Positions 1-12,600 of a stretch of 64,000 nt of DNA are shown piece after piece. How positions within the stretch are numbered: position 1 is the stretch's first letter; every line of letters starts with the position of its first letter. The DNA is from Palaemon carinicauda. Taxonomy: Eukaryota; Arthropoda; Malacostraca; Decapoda; Palaemonidae. Made by a program: the position numbers and the translations under genes. The notes under the pieces are model-generated. The model was not told the origin of the DNA. It worked only from the letters and a program-made list of their open reading frames with translations, and made no database searches. The stretch is from the NCBI RefSeq assembly GCF_036898095.1, contig NC_090750.1, forward strand, positions 83,831,447 to 83,895,446, read 5' to 3'.

Positions 1-404
1 CTGTCATTATCCTGTTTTTAGGGGTCCTGAAATAGTATAAAAGAAATGCAATTATTTTGGGGACATTGAAAACTCTACTTTATCTGTAAAAAAATATAAT
101 TATCATGCAAGTTGCACAATCAATACAGTTGACCCTTTCCATTCGTTGTGCTAGGCAATGAAAATACCAGTGAATGTTAAAAATCCTGCATATATATGTT
201 ACTCCCTTTACATTCCCAGGCCCTCTAATGCCTTATAACATAAGAAAATCTTACCCTTGATAGAAAAAACAATGATAGCATTAGAGATCATAATCATTTA
301 CAGTTTTTTTCAGCTTTTATAGTTTATATATGAAAGATTTAATTCAATGTTGTTACTGTTCTTAAAATTTTTAGTTTTAATTGTTCATTACTTCTCTTGT
401 AGTT

Positions 405-501
405 TATTTCCATATTTCCTTCCTCACTGGGTTATTTATCTCTGTTGGAGCTCTTGGGCTTATAGCATCTTGCTTTTCCAACTAGGGTTATACTTTAGTT
501 T

Positions 502-506
<5 letters not shown>
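405..506 (-). repeat. Dispersed repeat of unknown class, copy a
   Basis: Complement of the family seen at 27715: it shares CTCACTGGGTTATTT, AGCATCTTGCTTTTCCAACT and AGGGTTAT before the TAA tract. Confidence 0.8.

Positions 507-562
<56 letters not shown>
507..562. repeat. (TAA)n microsatellite
   Basis: About 18 TAA units at the end of a dispersed-repeat copy; the repeat at 27663-27703 has the complementary (ATT)n in the same relative position. Confidence 0.95.
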
Positions 563-565
<3 letters not shown>

Positions 566-1139
566 CTGAAAATACAGAAAAGCCCTCTACACAAAAATTA
601 TAAGCCATTATTATACAAGTTTGAAAAATCACTTACATAATAGCATGACTCATCTAACCCACTCACACCTGTTATATAACAGTGAATGCTGTCTTGTATT
701 TGCTTTTATACAACTGTGAAATATGATGTAATTCAATGGGATGGAAGATATTTACTACAGTATAGTACAGATAATACTAAAACACTAGCAAAAGCTACTA
801 TCAAGCTAAGCACATGCATGAGCTTTACTACAAGTAACTTATGATACTTTTTGTAAAGTAGCACCTACACTCATCAGAAACTCTAGGGTTCAAGCATTCT
901 AGTGTGCGGAAATATCTAATAAGTAGCACCCTTTGATTAGATTACACTTGGAAATTCAAGATATCCCAAAAATATCACAAATTACAAAAGTAATGTGCAT
1001 TTTTTATTCCCATTCAATATTATTTATCATTCATTCCATTTTACCTTCCTATAGCGTAATTTTTCCTATAAGAAAAAGTAGTTGGAATACTAGGATACAT
1101 TGAGATGTAATAATATACAATGAAACCGTGTATTTTTCC
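562..1139. other. No recognisable feature
   Basis: AT-rich sequence without ORF, repeat match or RNA gene that I can support. The same holds for 1261-1927 and 2252-2552. Confidence 0.6.
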
Positions 1140-1260
1140 TAGGTACCCTAAGTTAGCCGTAATCAGTCGCACGGAGGCGTTAGCCCCAAATTAGGTAAGT
1201 AGGTAAGGACACGCCTTGTACGTTAGGTTAGGGGGGAAAATTTAGGATAATTGATGTCCA
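1140..1260 (-). repeat. AACCT-containing dispersed repeat
   Basis: The complement reads CCCCCCTAACCTAACGTACA then TCCTTACCTACTTACC and GGGGCTAACGCCTCC, the same order of blocks as at 52200-52300. Confidence 0.6.
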
Positions 1261-1927
1261 TTTCAATCCAAATGGGAGGAACTGGCACCTGATATACAAA
1301 GGCTCCCAACCTGCTGCAGACTACCCCTCAAACCAACCCATGTCCGCTGACCTACAAACCATACCTAAGCGTCCGACCTCAGTGCCTGTCAGCAAAGCAA
1401 GTCTTACCCATTAAGAATTTTACATTTTAGTGAAGCTTAAGCCCAGCTAGCAAGCAATGACAGTAACCTACCAAGTTTTGGATCCACTATGACATTTGCC
1501 ACCTAACTTGATAAACACGAATCACTAACCTTAACAGAAGGACACTGTTGGCCGAAACTGTACCAACAGAACGGTGATTAACCTTGTGAATCAGCAGCCC
1601 TGTGGCTGCAGCTGTCGTAGTAGTAAAATCTTTCCCTGAAGGTAGGCAGATCCTTGGCTTATTAGGCTTACTTTTCAGATCTAAAAATAACTTTACGCCT
1701 CTTGGAAGAATCCTCATTGACGCGCCATAACATGTATTCATACTACTATATGGGTGCAAACTATACAAGCATAGAACAATTAATGTTCCAAGATCCACAC
1801 CTGTTTTTTGCAGTTAAATGTAAAAAAATGTCAAGGGTTCAGTGAGCAAAGATTGACTATTCGGGGGTAGGGATGAGGAGGCCGTCACCGCAGACCATCA
1901 AAACATAAACAAACATTACAGCCTCCG

Positions 1928-2251
1928 TATGAAGAGGAAAAGAAGAAGATATAAATGTTTTATTTAATGAAAAAGACGTAAAGAAAATAATAGGATATTT
2001 TTTATTGTGATATAAATAAAAAAAGAAACATTAAGCATTGTGTGAATGAAAAGACAAAACAATATAAGAGAAAAGTTCCTGGTTCCAAACTGCATATGAA
2101 GAGGAAAAGAAGATATGAAACGTTTTTTTTAGTGAAGAAAACCTAAAGAAAATAATAGGATAATTTTTATTGAGATAAATTTAAAAAATAAATATTAAAC
2201 ATTGTGTGAATTAAAAGACAAAACGGTATAAGAAAGGTTCCTGGTTCCTAA
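1928..2251. repeat. Tandem duplication, about 165 bp x 2
   Basis: Units begin TATGAAGAGGAAAAGAAG at 1928 and 2095 and both contain TAAAGAAAATAATAGGATA and end in AAAGGTTCCTGGTTCC-like sequence. Non-coding. Confidence 0.85.
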
Positions 2252-2552
2252 TCGCTCACTCCGCGAAATAAATTTGCGGGCACTCTTTTGCCTTACAGAT
2301 AGGTGCAAAAGCTTATCAGCTTATTCTTATTATTGTAACTACGCTTATTTTACCCCTACCATAAATAAATTAATAATGAAATTCTCAATCTTTACTTTTA
2401 ACCCATTCTATCTTAATATCAGATAGGACACCACTTTGCTATCGTCAGTTTTGGAAAACTAGTGGTCGTTTAGACTTTCTAACTATACAGGCGCCGTTGC
2501 AAAGAGTATGCCTCACCCCATGAACTTGAAAGAATAGAAAAAAAAAAGAATT

Positions 2553-2569
2553 ATATAAATGAATAAATA

Positions 2570-2649
<80 letters not shown>

Positions 2650-2668
2650 ATATATATACAGACATAAA

Positions 2669-2762
<94 letters not shown>

Positions 2763-2781
2763 ATATATATACAGACATACA

Positions 2782-2859
<78 letters not shown>

Positions 2860-2864
2860 TACAT

Positions 2865-2947
<83 letters not shown>

Positions 2948-2964
2948 CACATATACGCATATAT

Positions 2965-3053
<89 letters not shown>
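2553..3053. repeat. Compound AT/AC microsatellite, about 500 bp
   Basis: Long (AT)n blocks interrupted by short AC runs and by TTTATATAATATATATACAGACAT units at 2641 and 2755. Open frames across it (Tyr-Ile repeats) are artefacts. Confidence 0.97.
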
Positions 3054-3054
<1 letters not shown>

Positions 3055-3250
3055 GATCCAGTGTTATGAAGCTTCATCTCTGGTGGATAACGGGGGGAGG
3101 GTGGGCTGTGGCACCCTAGCAGTACCAGCCGAACTCGGATGAGTCCCTTGTGAGGCTGGGAGGAACGTAGAGAGGAGAGGTCCCCTTTTTTTTTTCATTT
3201 GTTTGATGTCGGCTACCCCCCAAAATTGTGGAAGTGCCTTGGTATATGTA
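3054..3250 (+). mobile_element. LINE 3' end fragment
   Basis: It shares the TTATGAAGCTTCATCTCTGG, GTGGGCTGTGGCACCCTAGC and GATGTCGGCTACCCCCCAAA blocks with the other LINE tails and passes into a (GTAT)n tail. It is truncated immediately inside the 3' region. Confidence 0.85.
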
Positions 3251-3331
3251 TGTATATATGTATGTGTATATATGTATGTATGTATATATATATATATGTA
3301 TATATACATATATATAGGCTATATATATACA

Positions 3332-3382
<51 letters not shown>
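3240..3382. repeat. (GTAT)n/(AT)n microsatellite at a LINE tail
   Basis: TATGTATG units that change into pure AT, directly continuing the LINE 3' end at 3054-3250. Confidence 0.93.
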
Positions 3383-3386
<4 letters not shown>

Positions 3387-4667
3387 TTGGAAATTGGAGA
3401 AGAAAATAAAAATCCCTTCGCCCAGCAACTGAACTGATATGGATATGGATAAGACAATCTTTGTAATGAAGGAAAGATTATTCTCAAGCTAAAAGCAAAT
3501 TTCAGGGGAAATAAAGATTGTGTGTGACCTATGCAAACAATAAGAAAATACAGAACATTGATTTTTTATGCTCAAAACTAGGACAGTTAATGGAACAAGA
3601 CAATAAGCATAGGTATATTGCAAAACTGAGCAGGGATCTGGTTTCTTACAAAAGTAGAGCAATAAATATGAAAGTAGAATTTAAAAAGTCCAAATTGATA
3701 ACAATAGAGTGCCAACACTGATTATAGCAAGGTGATATTCAAACTCATTTCAAAGTAGAATGGGATAAAAGTAAAGATTAAGAATTGCATTAATAACGTT
3801 GTTTATGGTACAGGTAAAATAATAAGTACAGGTACTGTATAAGCTTAGAAACTTTGCCTTATTATGCGATTAAGTACTCGCAAACTTATTTTGCGGCGTG
3901 ATAGATGAAAAATAAAACTCAATTTCATGAATCTACTGAATACATTAATGGAATGCAGTTAACAAAGGAGAAATATAGACTTTTCGGTTGTTTCTTGGTC
4001 ATGGCACAATTTTTACTCTAACACTATAGCAAATACTATCTTGCTATTTCTCGATATTACATTATTGTGCATGGGCTGCAACTTAATGACTTACAAGTCA
4101 CCAGTACTGAAGATATTTAAAGTATTTCCGGATGATACACAATTTCATTTCTCCATAAATGACATTGATGCCACAAACTTTTAACCAGGTTCTCACCAGT
4201 GTTAGGGAATGGATGAGTTAAACAATTAGAATTAAAGTAAAGTTTATTATGGTGGTAGGAAAGAAAAACCTAAAAAAACTAGTGTGACATACAAATGAAT
4301 ATTAAGAGCAACTCGGTCTAGGTATAGTAATGGGTCATGACGTCAGTGCTGCCCATCACTTGACTGCATCTGCAGTTCATCTCTCAAGGCTACTTGCGTT
4401 TCCAAAAATGAGAGCAGGCAACTTTCCCCGTATAAACGAACCTTCAGTGTTCAAATAAATAACGTAGTAGGAAAGGCTGGATATCACCTTAGCAATATTA
4501 CCTTTGTGAAGAAATATCTGATGAATATTCTGTAAAGAAACTCGCGATAAACTGTTATTACCTGGATCGACTGCAACTCCAGAATTATTAGCAGGGCATG
4601 GAAAACAAACTGCTATTGATCCGATGCCAATATCCAAAATAATTGGATGAAGAAACTTTTCTAGTTT
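3383..4667. other. No recognisable feature
   Basis: A 67-codon frame at 3518-3721 (MCVTYANNKKIQN...) has no visible homology or splice context. Nothing else stands out. Confidence 0.55.
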
Positions 4668-4991
4668 TTACTGAGAGATGAACAAGCAGGATTTAGAAAA
4701 CGAATAAGTTGCACCGACCAAATTTCAATTTTGAGACAAGTACAGCAATGTGTAGAATATAGAAATCCACTTTTGATGGCATTTGTGGACTATGAAAAAG
4801 CCTTTGATAATGTGCACCGGCCAATTTTGAGGGGAGTCCTGTGTTATGGAATTCCTCTTATATATGTAAATTTGATTAATTCTATTCATGAGGATAGCAA
4901 GTACAAAGTTAATATTAGTAAAGTCCTATCAAATGAATTTCCACTAAACAGCAGAGTAATCCAAGGGAATGAGTTGTCACTTATGTTTATC

Positions 4992-4994
<3 letters not shown>
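4668..4994 (+). pseudogene. LINE reverse transcriptase fragment
   Basis: In frame: RDEQAGFRKRISCTDQISIL, RQVQQCVEYRNPLLMAFVDY, EKAFDNVHRPIL and NSRVIQGNELS. AGFRxxxSCTDQI and FVDYEKAFD are RT fingers and motif A of non-LTR (RTE/CR1-type) elements. The frame runs into a CT microsatellite at 4995, before the YxDD motif. Confidence 0.82.

Positions 4995-5083
<89 letters not shown>
4995..5083. repeat. (CT)n microsatellite
   Basis: About 44 CT units, followed by ATATATACTGTATATATATA and a short GT run. It interrupts the LINE RT fragment. Confidence 0.97.
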
Positions 5084-5086
<3 letters not shown>

Positions 5087-5129
5087 TATATATACTGTAT
5101 ATATATATATGTGTGTGTGTGTGTTAGTA

Positions 5130-5884
5130 AACTGAAGAATTATGGCCACAACTTCAAAAAAAAAAGGCATGAAATGGTAAATAATGATGCTAATAAACAT
5201 TCATATAATTACTAAGTACAGTAGTTTAATCAAATGAACAGAAACATGTTTGAAACAAAAAAAAAAAACTACTTCTAATACAGTACTGTACCATATAAAA
5301 TTTCACGCATTCAAACTAGAAATTTAGTAGTCATTAGGGTTAAATAATACTCAAACGTTTATATAAACTATTTACATTTAAAAAGTCAACAAAGATTATC
5401 TACATGACAAATGTAATAGATTGAATAAGCCAAAAAAGTAATTAAAACCTCATTCAATGCATAATAACATGTTCTATCTTTTTCATGGAATAGAAAACTA
5501 CTGGATTTAGGAAATTTTCTTCCGTATAAATTTACCAAAATAAAGTGATTCCCTCATAATCTTCCCACTACTGTATAGTGCAGTACACAATTATATTCCC
5601 AAAAGAAACTTCTAGGACATAAACTATTCAATAAACGTGATCTTACACGACCAACGTGTTTGATGCAATAATTTTTGGTTCAAAATTTTTTATGAAACAT
5701 TAAATATGACTCTAGATAAATTAAATTTTTAAGGCAATGCTAGGAATTGTGAAAAATATTTATCATATGGATTATCTTTTGAATTATGAGAGCAAAAGAA
5801 CTTAGAAATATCTTGTAAGAGCTATAAGGGTTTTTATATCATGAAAGTTTTTAAATTGTAATATAAGGTGACCAATGGAATTTT
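5130..5884. other. No recognisable feature
   Basis: AT-rich sequence downstream of PTCD1; no ORF or repeat match seen. Confidence 0.55.
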
Positions 5885-6145
5885 TCAATGTATACTTTTT
5901 CTATAATACTACAAATTGTAAATAATCTGTATTTTTCCCAGCAATAAAAACCTGAATCCTTTAATGGGTTACAACTGATCATAATTTCTACTATCGGCCA
6001 ATCAAAATTTGGTTGATTGCGTCGTGGTTCGTGCTGGGTAAACACAGCACATGCGTAAAAAGCAAGCGGAAGGTTGCTCATAGTGTCTCTTCACAACACT
6101 CTCCTGGTCAAAGACTTGCGGAGCGGTCTTGCGATCTCTGTAAAA
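5885..6145. repeat. Solo terminal repeat of the second DIRS-like family
   Basis: It shares TCTGTATTTTTCC, AAACCTGA, CCAATCAAAATTTGGTTGATTGCG and CTCCTGGTCAAAGACTTGCGG with the left end of the mini element at 6645-6860, in direct orientation 0.75 kb apart. It lies just downstream of the PTCD1 stop codon. Confidence 0.62.
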
Positions 6146-6453
6146 TTTTCTTTGAACAACTTCCACTCTTCTGGATCACCAGTTTCTCTCACTGTTACCC
6201 TGTCATATGCCACTTCCAACCTTTCTTGATATCCACTTTTTATCTCTGGTTTTTACAACTCTTCAACCTTCACTAACCCCCTTTTTTTTTTTTTTACATC
6301 ACCTCACTCTTTTACAACTAGTTTTCCTTCAACCAAAAAATTATCAAAAATACCATTAGCCATAAGATTGAAAAATGACAATTAGACTTATCAACATAAC
6401 AGTTGGAATGAATTACTTCAACAATTTCTAGAAATCTTTATGAAACAAAATTG

Positions 6454-6609
6454 CTATGCCTTTGCTTTTGCATAGTTATACTGGGCCCAAGGATGATCAT
6501 CAAGCTGCATATCTGACTTTCTTAACCAGTTTTTATATTCATATAAGAAAATCTTTATATAGTCCAACTTCTTCTTCTCATCTTCTGAAGGTTCTCTTTT
6601 ACCAGTCTC
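6454..6609 (-). CDS. PTCD1: PTCD1-like terminal coding exon 10 with stop codon
   Basis: A 156-nt exon after TTTTTTTTGCAG, ending at TAG (6454-6456). It encodes ETGKREPSEDEKKKLDYIKI, FLYEYKNWLRKSDMQLDDHP and WAQYNYAKAKA. The aromatic YxxW and HPW residues match the PTCD1 C-terminal tail. I saw no canonical AATAAA within the next several hundred bases downstream, so the poly(A) site is not placed. Confidence 0.86.
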   Translation of the reverse strand, partial: ETGKREPSEDEKKKLDYIKIFLYEYKNWLRKSDMQLDDHPWAQYNYAKAKA

Positions 6610-9600
6610 CTGCAAAAAAAATATATGCATAAAATATTACAATTTTAAAACAATTTTTATTTTTTCTTGTAATACAAACCTGAGTTATTTATAAGGGTTA
6701 CTCCTAGTCTCATTTTCTCTATGACCAGACAATCAAAAGAAAATTGGTTTGATTGCATCATGTTCAGTGGCTAGGCAACCACTGCGCATACGGCTCATAA
6801 AGCTTGTTCACAGCGCTTCCTCACAACATTCACCTGGTCAAAGTCTTATGAGGCGATATCTTTGACAAATAACTCGGGTTTGTATAGCGAGGGAAAATAA
6901 AAAATGTATCAGATTTGTAGTTTATTCCTACATGGATACAAACTTCCGAGTCAATTACATGGGAGTCTTCCTTAGGTAGGAGGAAGTCTCTGTGAAGTTA
7001 AAAGGTATGCCCTTCCTCTCTCGTAGAAACAACTACTATACGTAATAGCAAGAGATCCAAGTGAATTATTTGTGAACAGTGAACGCTTCCTCGGATGACA
7101 TTCCTTTCCCTTGTATCTAAATGAGACTAGGAGTAACCCACATAAATCACTAAGAATTTTGTATCCAAATAGGAATAAATTATATACTGCCCCTTTAAAT
7201 AAAACCACAAATTTTACTCCAAATTTCATAAAACTAATCAACTAAAAAAAAACAAAAAACTACAGTATTTCATGCCATTTCAGACTACGGTACAAACATA
7301 TATATTTTAGTCAGATAAGAAATCCTGGTACATGGCTACTAACCAATTTTATCATCATTTCCCGAGCATTATTTCTTGCCTTTTCTAACCACAACATTAG
7401 ATTTTCGTCAGGCTGAACACCTCTATGATGCATTTCCCTAAGAAGTTCGTAAGTGTAGTAGTAATTATCCTTTACAACGCTGTTTTTCACCAAGATGTTC
7501 ATTATTTCTATATTTGGTCTGTGGAGAAAGACAAATATAAAAGATTATTAGCATCCTAGCATGATAAAAATATAAAATTCATATCATGCATGTATATATT
7601 TATTCATATTTATCAAAAGTGAATCATAACTACAAAGAAGGGATATTGAATGCTGCATGACTTAAAATCCTACAAGATCCTTATAGACAAACATGAATAC
7701 TTATTGTACAAAAATGAACAATGTTTAGCAAGTCTGCATTCAAAAAAACAATGTCATCATTAATTTCTATAAAGTATATCAAATAATAAAAGCAATTAAA
7801 AAACTTATATATTTTTCACTACAAACCTAAAACCAGCTGCATCCATGCTTTGTAAAAACTCTGTGGCACTGTCTAAGGTTTTACAACTTAGAGCTAGGCA
7901 TCCAAATGTTATGAGGTCAGGTAGTAACCCTTGTTCCTGAATCAAAACTAGAACATCCTGAAAGAAATGAGAAAAAAAAAAACATCTTAATAATCGATAA
8001 AGACTTTTACATTCTATGATATCTGAGATAAATGATATCTCGCACCATTTAGATATCTCCTGTCAGAATCCCCGAACAGCGAGGTGCCGGTCAACATCCT
8101 ACTACTACTAGCAATACCACGCCAGTGACGTCACTCCTTTTCATAGCACCACTATTTAATCCTTATTTTGCCTTAGTGTGTGAATTTCGCTGCGCTCGGG
8201 GCTGCCACCGCCACAACAGCAATACCCCGTCCCCGATGCCTCCAAGCTTCCTCCTTTCAATAAGAATAACCCTTGGAGGTTGGCATTGCATGCCACCTTC
8301 TCGGAGGGTATGTTGTCAATCGGAGATTTCGGTACCCGGCCTCTTGCGGATTATGAATTCTACCCGCCAGGTCTTGAATTCCCCTTCCCGGGCTACGCTC
8401 GCCTCAAGGAAGAGGCTCTGATTCGATTGGATAAGGTCCCAAAGGAAACTGTTAATTTTCCTAAAGAACAGGCACAGTCTGTCTTGGTCCGCGTGTTCAA
8501 TGAGTGGGATTGCTTGAACACAATGATTACAGCCTACAAAAGTTCATATACTATGTTTGTGGCCGACGACCAGACCCCTACCCCATGTGCGACCAAGATC
8601 ATAGAGACGGTCTTTCAGGCTATCAAGGAAGAGAAGCCTTTACCTCACCTCAGGGAGACCGACTTACCCTCCCTTCTCTTTCCGGGAGACGGTGAATGTT
8701 GGCGGAACGCCCCAGCTACCTTCTCGGTAGGTAAGTTGAGCCCGGACTGTGCCTCGACGCAGTTCAGCGAACGGCTTCCCAAACTCCCAGAGTCTCTCAT
8801 TAAATTGGAATATGAGTCGAGGTGTAGATTCAGCAATCCCTTAACTCAGTTGCCCTTAAAACCAATTTTATGTCTTCATAACAAGCACTATTGTCTTTCA
8901 CTCATTACACACATGAAAATTTTGTGTTTTGAAGACTATGAATATTTTTCCTTCAAATCTTAATAGGGATTCAAGCTTCACAGTGAGTTAACATATTAAC
9001 CAGAAAGAAGGAAAAGAGGCTGTACCCCTTATTTTTTACATAAACCACTACGGTGGTGTTGCCGGTCATCAACACTACCGAGTGCCTACTCAAACGTTCT
9101 TGGAATGCTTGTAGTGCTAGAAAGGCTGCTTGGATTTCGAGGATGATATGTGGATGTATTTCTTCTTACGATCAAACACTTGACATGACCAGGTCATTCA
9201 GGTGTGCACCCAACCCTCTTTCGATACATCTGAGAACAGCTGCATGTCTGGAGGCAGTCAAATGGGACATAGATGTGTGTGGTTTTCCTCATTCAGCCAC
9301 CAAGTTAGATTGCCTAGATCCTCCTCTCCCCCTGTAACAGGAACAGGGGATCCATGTCGTTTGACAAGGGATCATTTTAAACACCATTGGAGATCTATTA
9401 GAGATACTACTGCAAGAGTTATTAGATCCTTTGACTGGCCAGACAGTACTACACTGGATCCCTCTCTCTGGTTACAGTTCAGTTTTCCTTTGCCTACATA
9501 TATACCGAATAGTCTGGCCAATTTTTTACACATTATCTCTGCCTGCATACACCTGACAGCACTTAGATTACCAATTTTTCTTCACTTAAGGGGTTAACCA

Positions 9601-12600
9601 CTGCACTGTAATTTTTCAGCGACTACTTTCCTCTTGGTAAGGGCAGAAGAGACTCTTTAGCTATGGTAAGCAGCTCTTCTACGAGATGAACACACCAAAA
9701 TCAAACCTAAATGACGATATGTTTGTAGGGACAAACAGAAAAATGGGTCAAAATAATTCATGATCAATAAAAAATGGAAAATGAATTAAGTTAGCAGTGC
9801 TGGTATGGTAATCCTCTGTAGAGTAAACATCTGGGGAATAATACTAGAGCTATTAACAGTACTCTAGGTTCATGAAAAGTGAGCTTATAGGGTGGAACCT
9901 ATCTGTAAATCTAATACTGTAGTACTTTACACGCATATATAGGCTACTATCTTATATCCAATTTAAAAAAGGCCAATGAATCTTGGAACATTCTGGAGAG
10001 GATTAAAGTATATAAAAAAAAGCAAATATACATAAAAAAAATCCAAATAAATACTATACCTTAGCTCCAACGTTGTCTCCACGATAACAACGTTTACGTA
10101 TGAGCATGTTGAAAAACTGGGTATCTGGTGTTAAGCCAATATTCTTCATAGATTCCAGAAATGACTGAAAGAATATTTATATAATTACAAAGAGGTGTAA
10201 CAAAACTAACTTTGTATAACAAAATAAAAAAAAATTAATATACTGTTCCCTGTATTAACAATCACAGTAACTGTATAAACTATACTTTATGTCACACCAC
10301 AAGGAATGTCTAACCTATTACCTATGGTAAACAACCCTGTTGCCCATAAAGGTCCGTTAAATACTAAGTCAGCACATGATGAAGTAAGTATTATGCACGT
10401 GTTTCAGTGATATTTCAGGAAATTTAACTTATATTATATATACTGTACAATGCAATCATACATAAAGAAAAGGAATATAAACTATATATACAGCAGTTAC
10501 GAAAGACAAATGACTTTAAAAAATTTGTGATTTCTTCCCATCCAAATGCAAACCTCATCCTATGAAAGGAGACATCCTGAGATGGGAGGAAGTCCCTATA
10601 ACCAAAATGGCTGGTTTTAAAGGTTTAAAGGCCACTCATGAATGGCAGAAGCAAGGGACACTGACATTGCCCTATAAATACAATGTCTAGCTTATTCTCA
10701 CAGAGTACAAACCCAAGTCCTAGCTGAAAACTTGCATCGAGACCCGAGTGCTATTCCTCACTGTAAAGATTGATGAGCTTTCCTGTGTACATTATTATTT
10801 GCTCATTTCAAATGCTAAATTTCATGTGCTGACTTGCACTTTTTAACAATAAACACCATTTGGCAATTTATGACTAAGTTTCTCATTTTGACAAATGCAC
10901 CCGCAAGAAGCTGGGCTGAATATTGTTTTTCTAGGCTCGACCTGTGTCGCTCCGTGAAATGCTCCTTATAGCACCATTTCAAAGGCATAAATATTGTTAA
11001 ATATACCAGAGAAAAAAGATGCATGGAATGCCAGGAATAAACCCAGCTCGCTCACTCTAATTGAGTGTCGGTATAGTAACTGGGGCGTGTAAGAACCACG
11101 ACCACAGGTCCTTCACCAGTTAAATATTGTCTTATTATTTCTATGACTACTACTGGTAATCAGTGCTGATATCTTATCAGAGTGTAATACTAATTCAGAA
11201 TAATTCATTCTGATTTGGCCAATACAATATTAGATTTACTTTGTGCATCACAGCATGAATATATTCAGGAACACAAATGGAGACATGTTTTGACATTGAT
11301 CAGCCAATAAGAGCTAAAAGGTAATGGTTCTATCCTGTATCGGGTATATGGAAAATTAAAAATAACACAAGTCCTGTACTGTATTTCTACAATGTACAAA
11401 TTTTATAAATTGTTATGGTTCCAAAGACAGCAAGTTAATAATATTTACTTAAAAAATATATTACGTATTCCACACTCTAAAGATTCACCTTACCTCTTCT
11501 ACTTCACTATTGGAAGGGAGAGAATCCAGAAGCTGTGTAACTGTTTTCAGATCCGGAACAACTTTGTCCTTGAGCATCTGTGCAAATAAACCAGCAGGGC
11601 CCCCTACCAAAGCTAATCTGCAATTGCGATAAAGAAAATACCAATAAGCTTTTAGTAACTATTTGAGGGTTACAATTTGTTGTCTAAATTATCATAGGTC
11701 CAAAAAAATAACACTATACCAGTAATTATAATTCCCAATTTTTATACTCATAGGGCTGGATAATCTCCCTCTTCTAATAATGCCGAATATACATGCATAT
11801 CATACAAGTTTTGAAAACTAATTTTGAAGATAATTTCAATGGGGTCACATCATACACAAGATATAAAAATGTTATTTTCCTTAGTAAAATAAATTTTTGA
11901 ATATACTTACCCGATGATCATGTAGCTGTCAACTCTGTTGCCCGACAGAAAAAAACCTAAGGTCGGGATACGCCAGCGATCGCTATACAGGTGGGGGTGT
12001 ACACAACAGCGCCATCTGTCGAGTAGGTACTCAGGTACTTCTTGTCAACAAGAACCAATTTTCTCCTCGGTCCACTGGGTCTCTTTGGGGAGGAAGGGAG
12101 GGTCCTTAAATTCATGATCATCGGGTAAGTATATTCAAAAATTTATTTTACTAAGGAAAATAACATTTTTCAATATTAATCTTACCCGATGATCATGTAG
12201 CTGATTCACACCCAGGGGGGTGGGTGGAGACCAGCATACATGTTAACATTAGAAGCTAAGTATCCCGTATTTCATTTTAGCAGTTATTCAAAATAACAAA
12301 CATAAAATAAATAAGTACCTGGTAAGGAAGTCGACTTGAACCATTACTCTGCCTTTTTAAGTACGTCTTCCTTACTGAGCCTAGCGATCCTCTTAGGATG
12401 CTGAGCGACTCCTAGGTGCTGAAGTATGAAGGGCTGCAACCCATACTAAAGGACCTCATCACAACCTCTAATCTAGGCGCTTCTCAAGAAAGAATTTGAC
12501 CACCCGCCAAATCAACCAGGATGCGGAAGGCTTCTTAGCCTTCCGTACAACCCAAAAACAACAATAAAAAGCATTTCAAGAGAAAGATTAAAAAAGGTTA

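Noticed and set aside
2551..3432. Several open frames of 60-186 codons on both strands made of Tyr-Ile and Cys-Val repeats.
   Set aside because: They are translations of AT and AC microsatellites.
4377..4637. An 86-codon minus-strand frame (MDIGIGSIAVCF...).
   Set aside because: No homology or splice context, and it abuts a LINE fragment on the other strand.
11392..11589. A 65-codon plus-strand frame overlapping PTCD1 exon 6.
   Set aside because: It is the antisense shadow of a conserved exon with proper splice sites on the minus strand.
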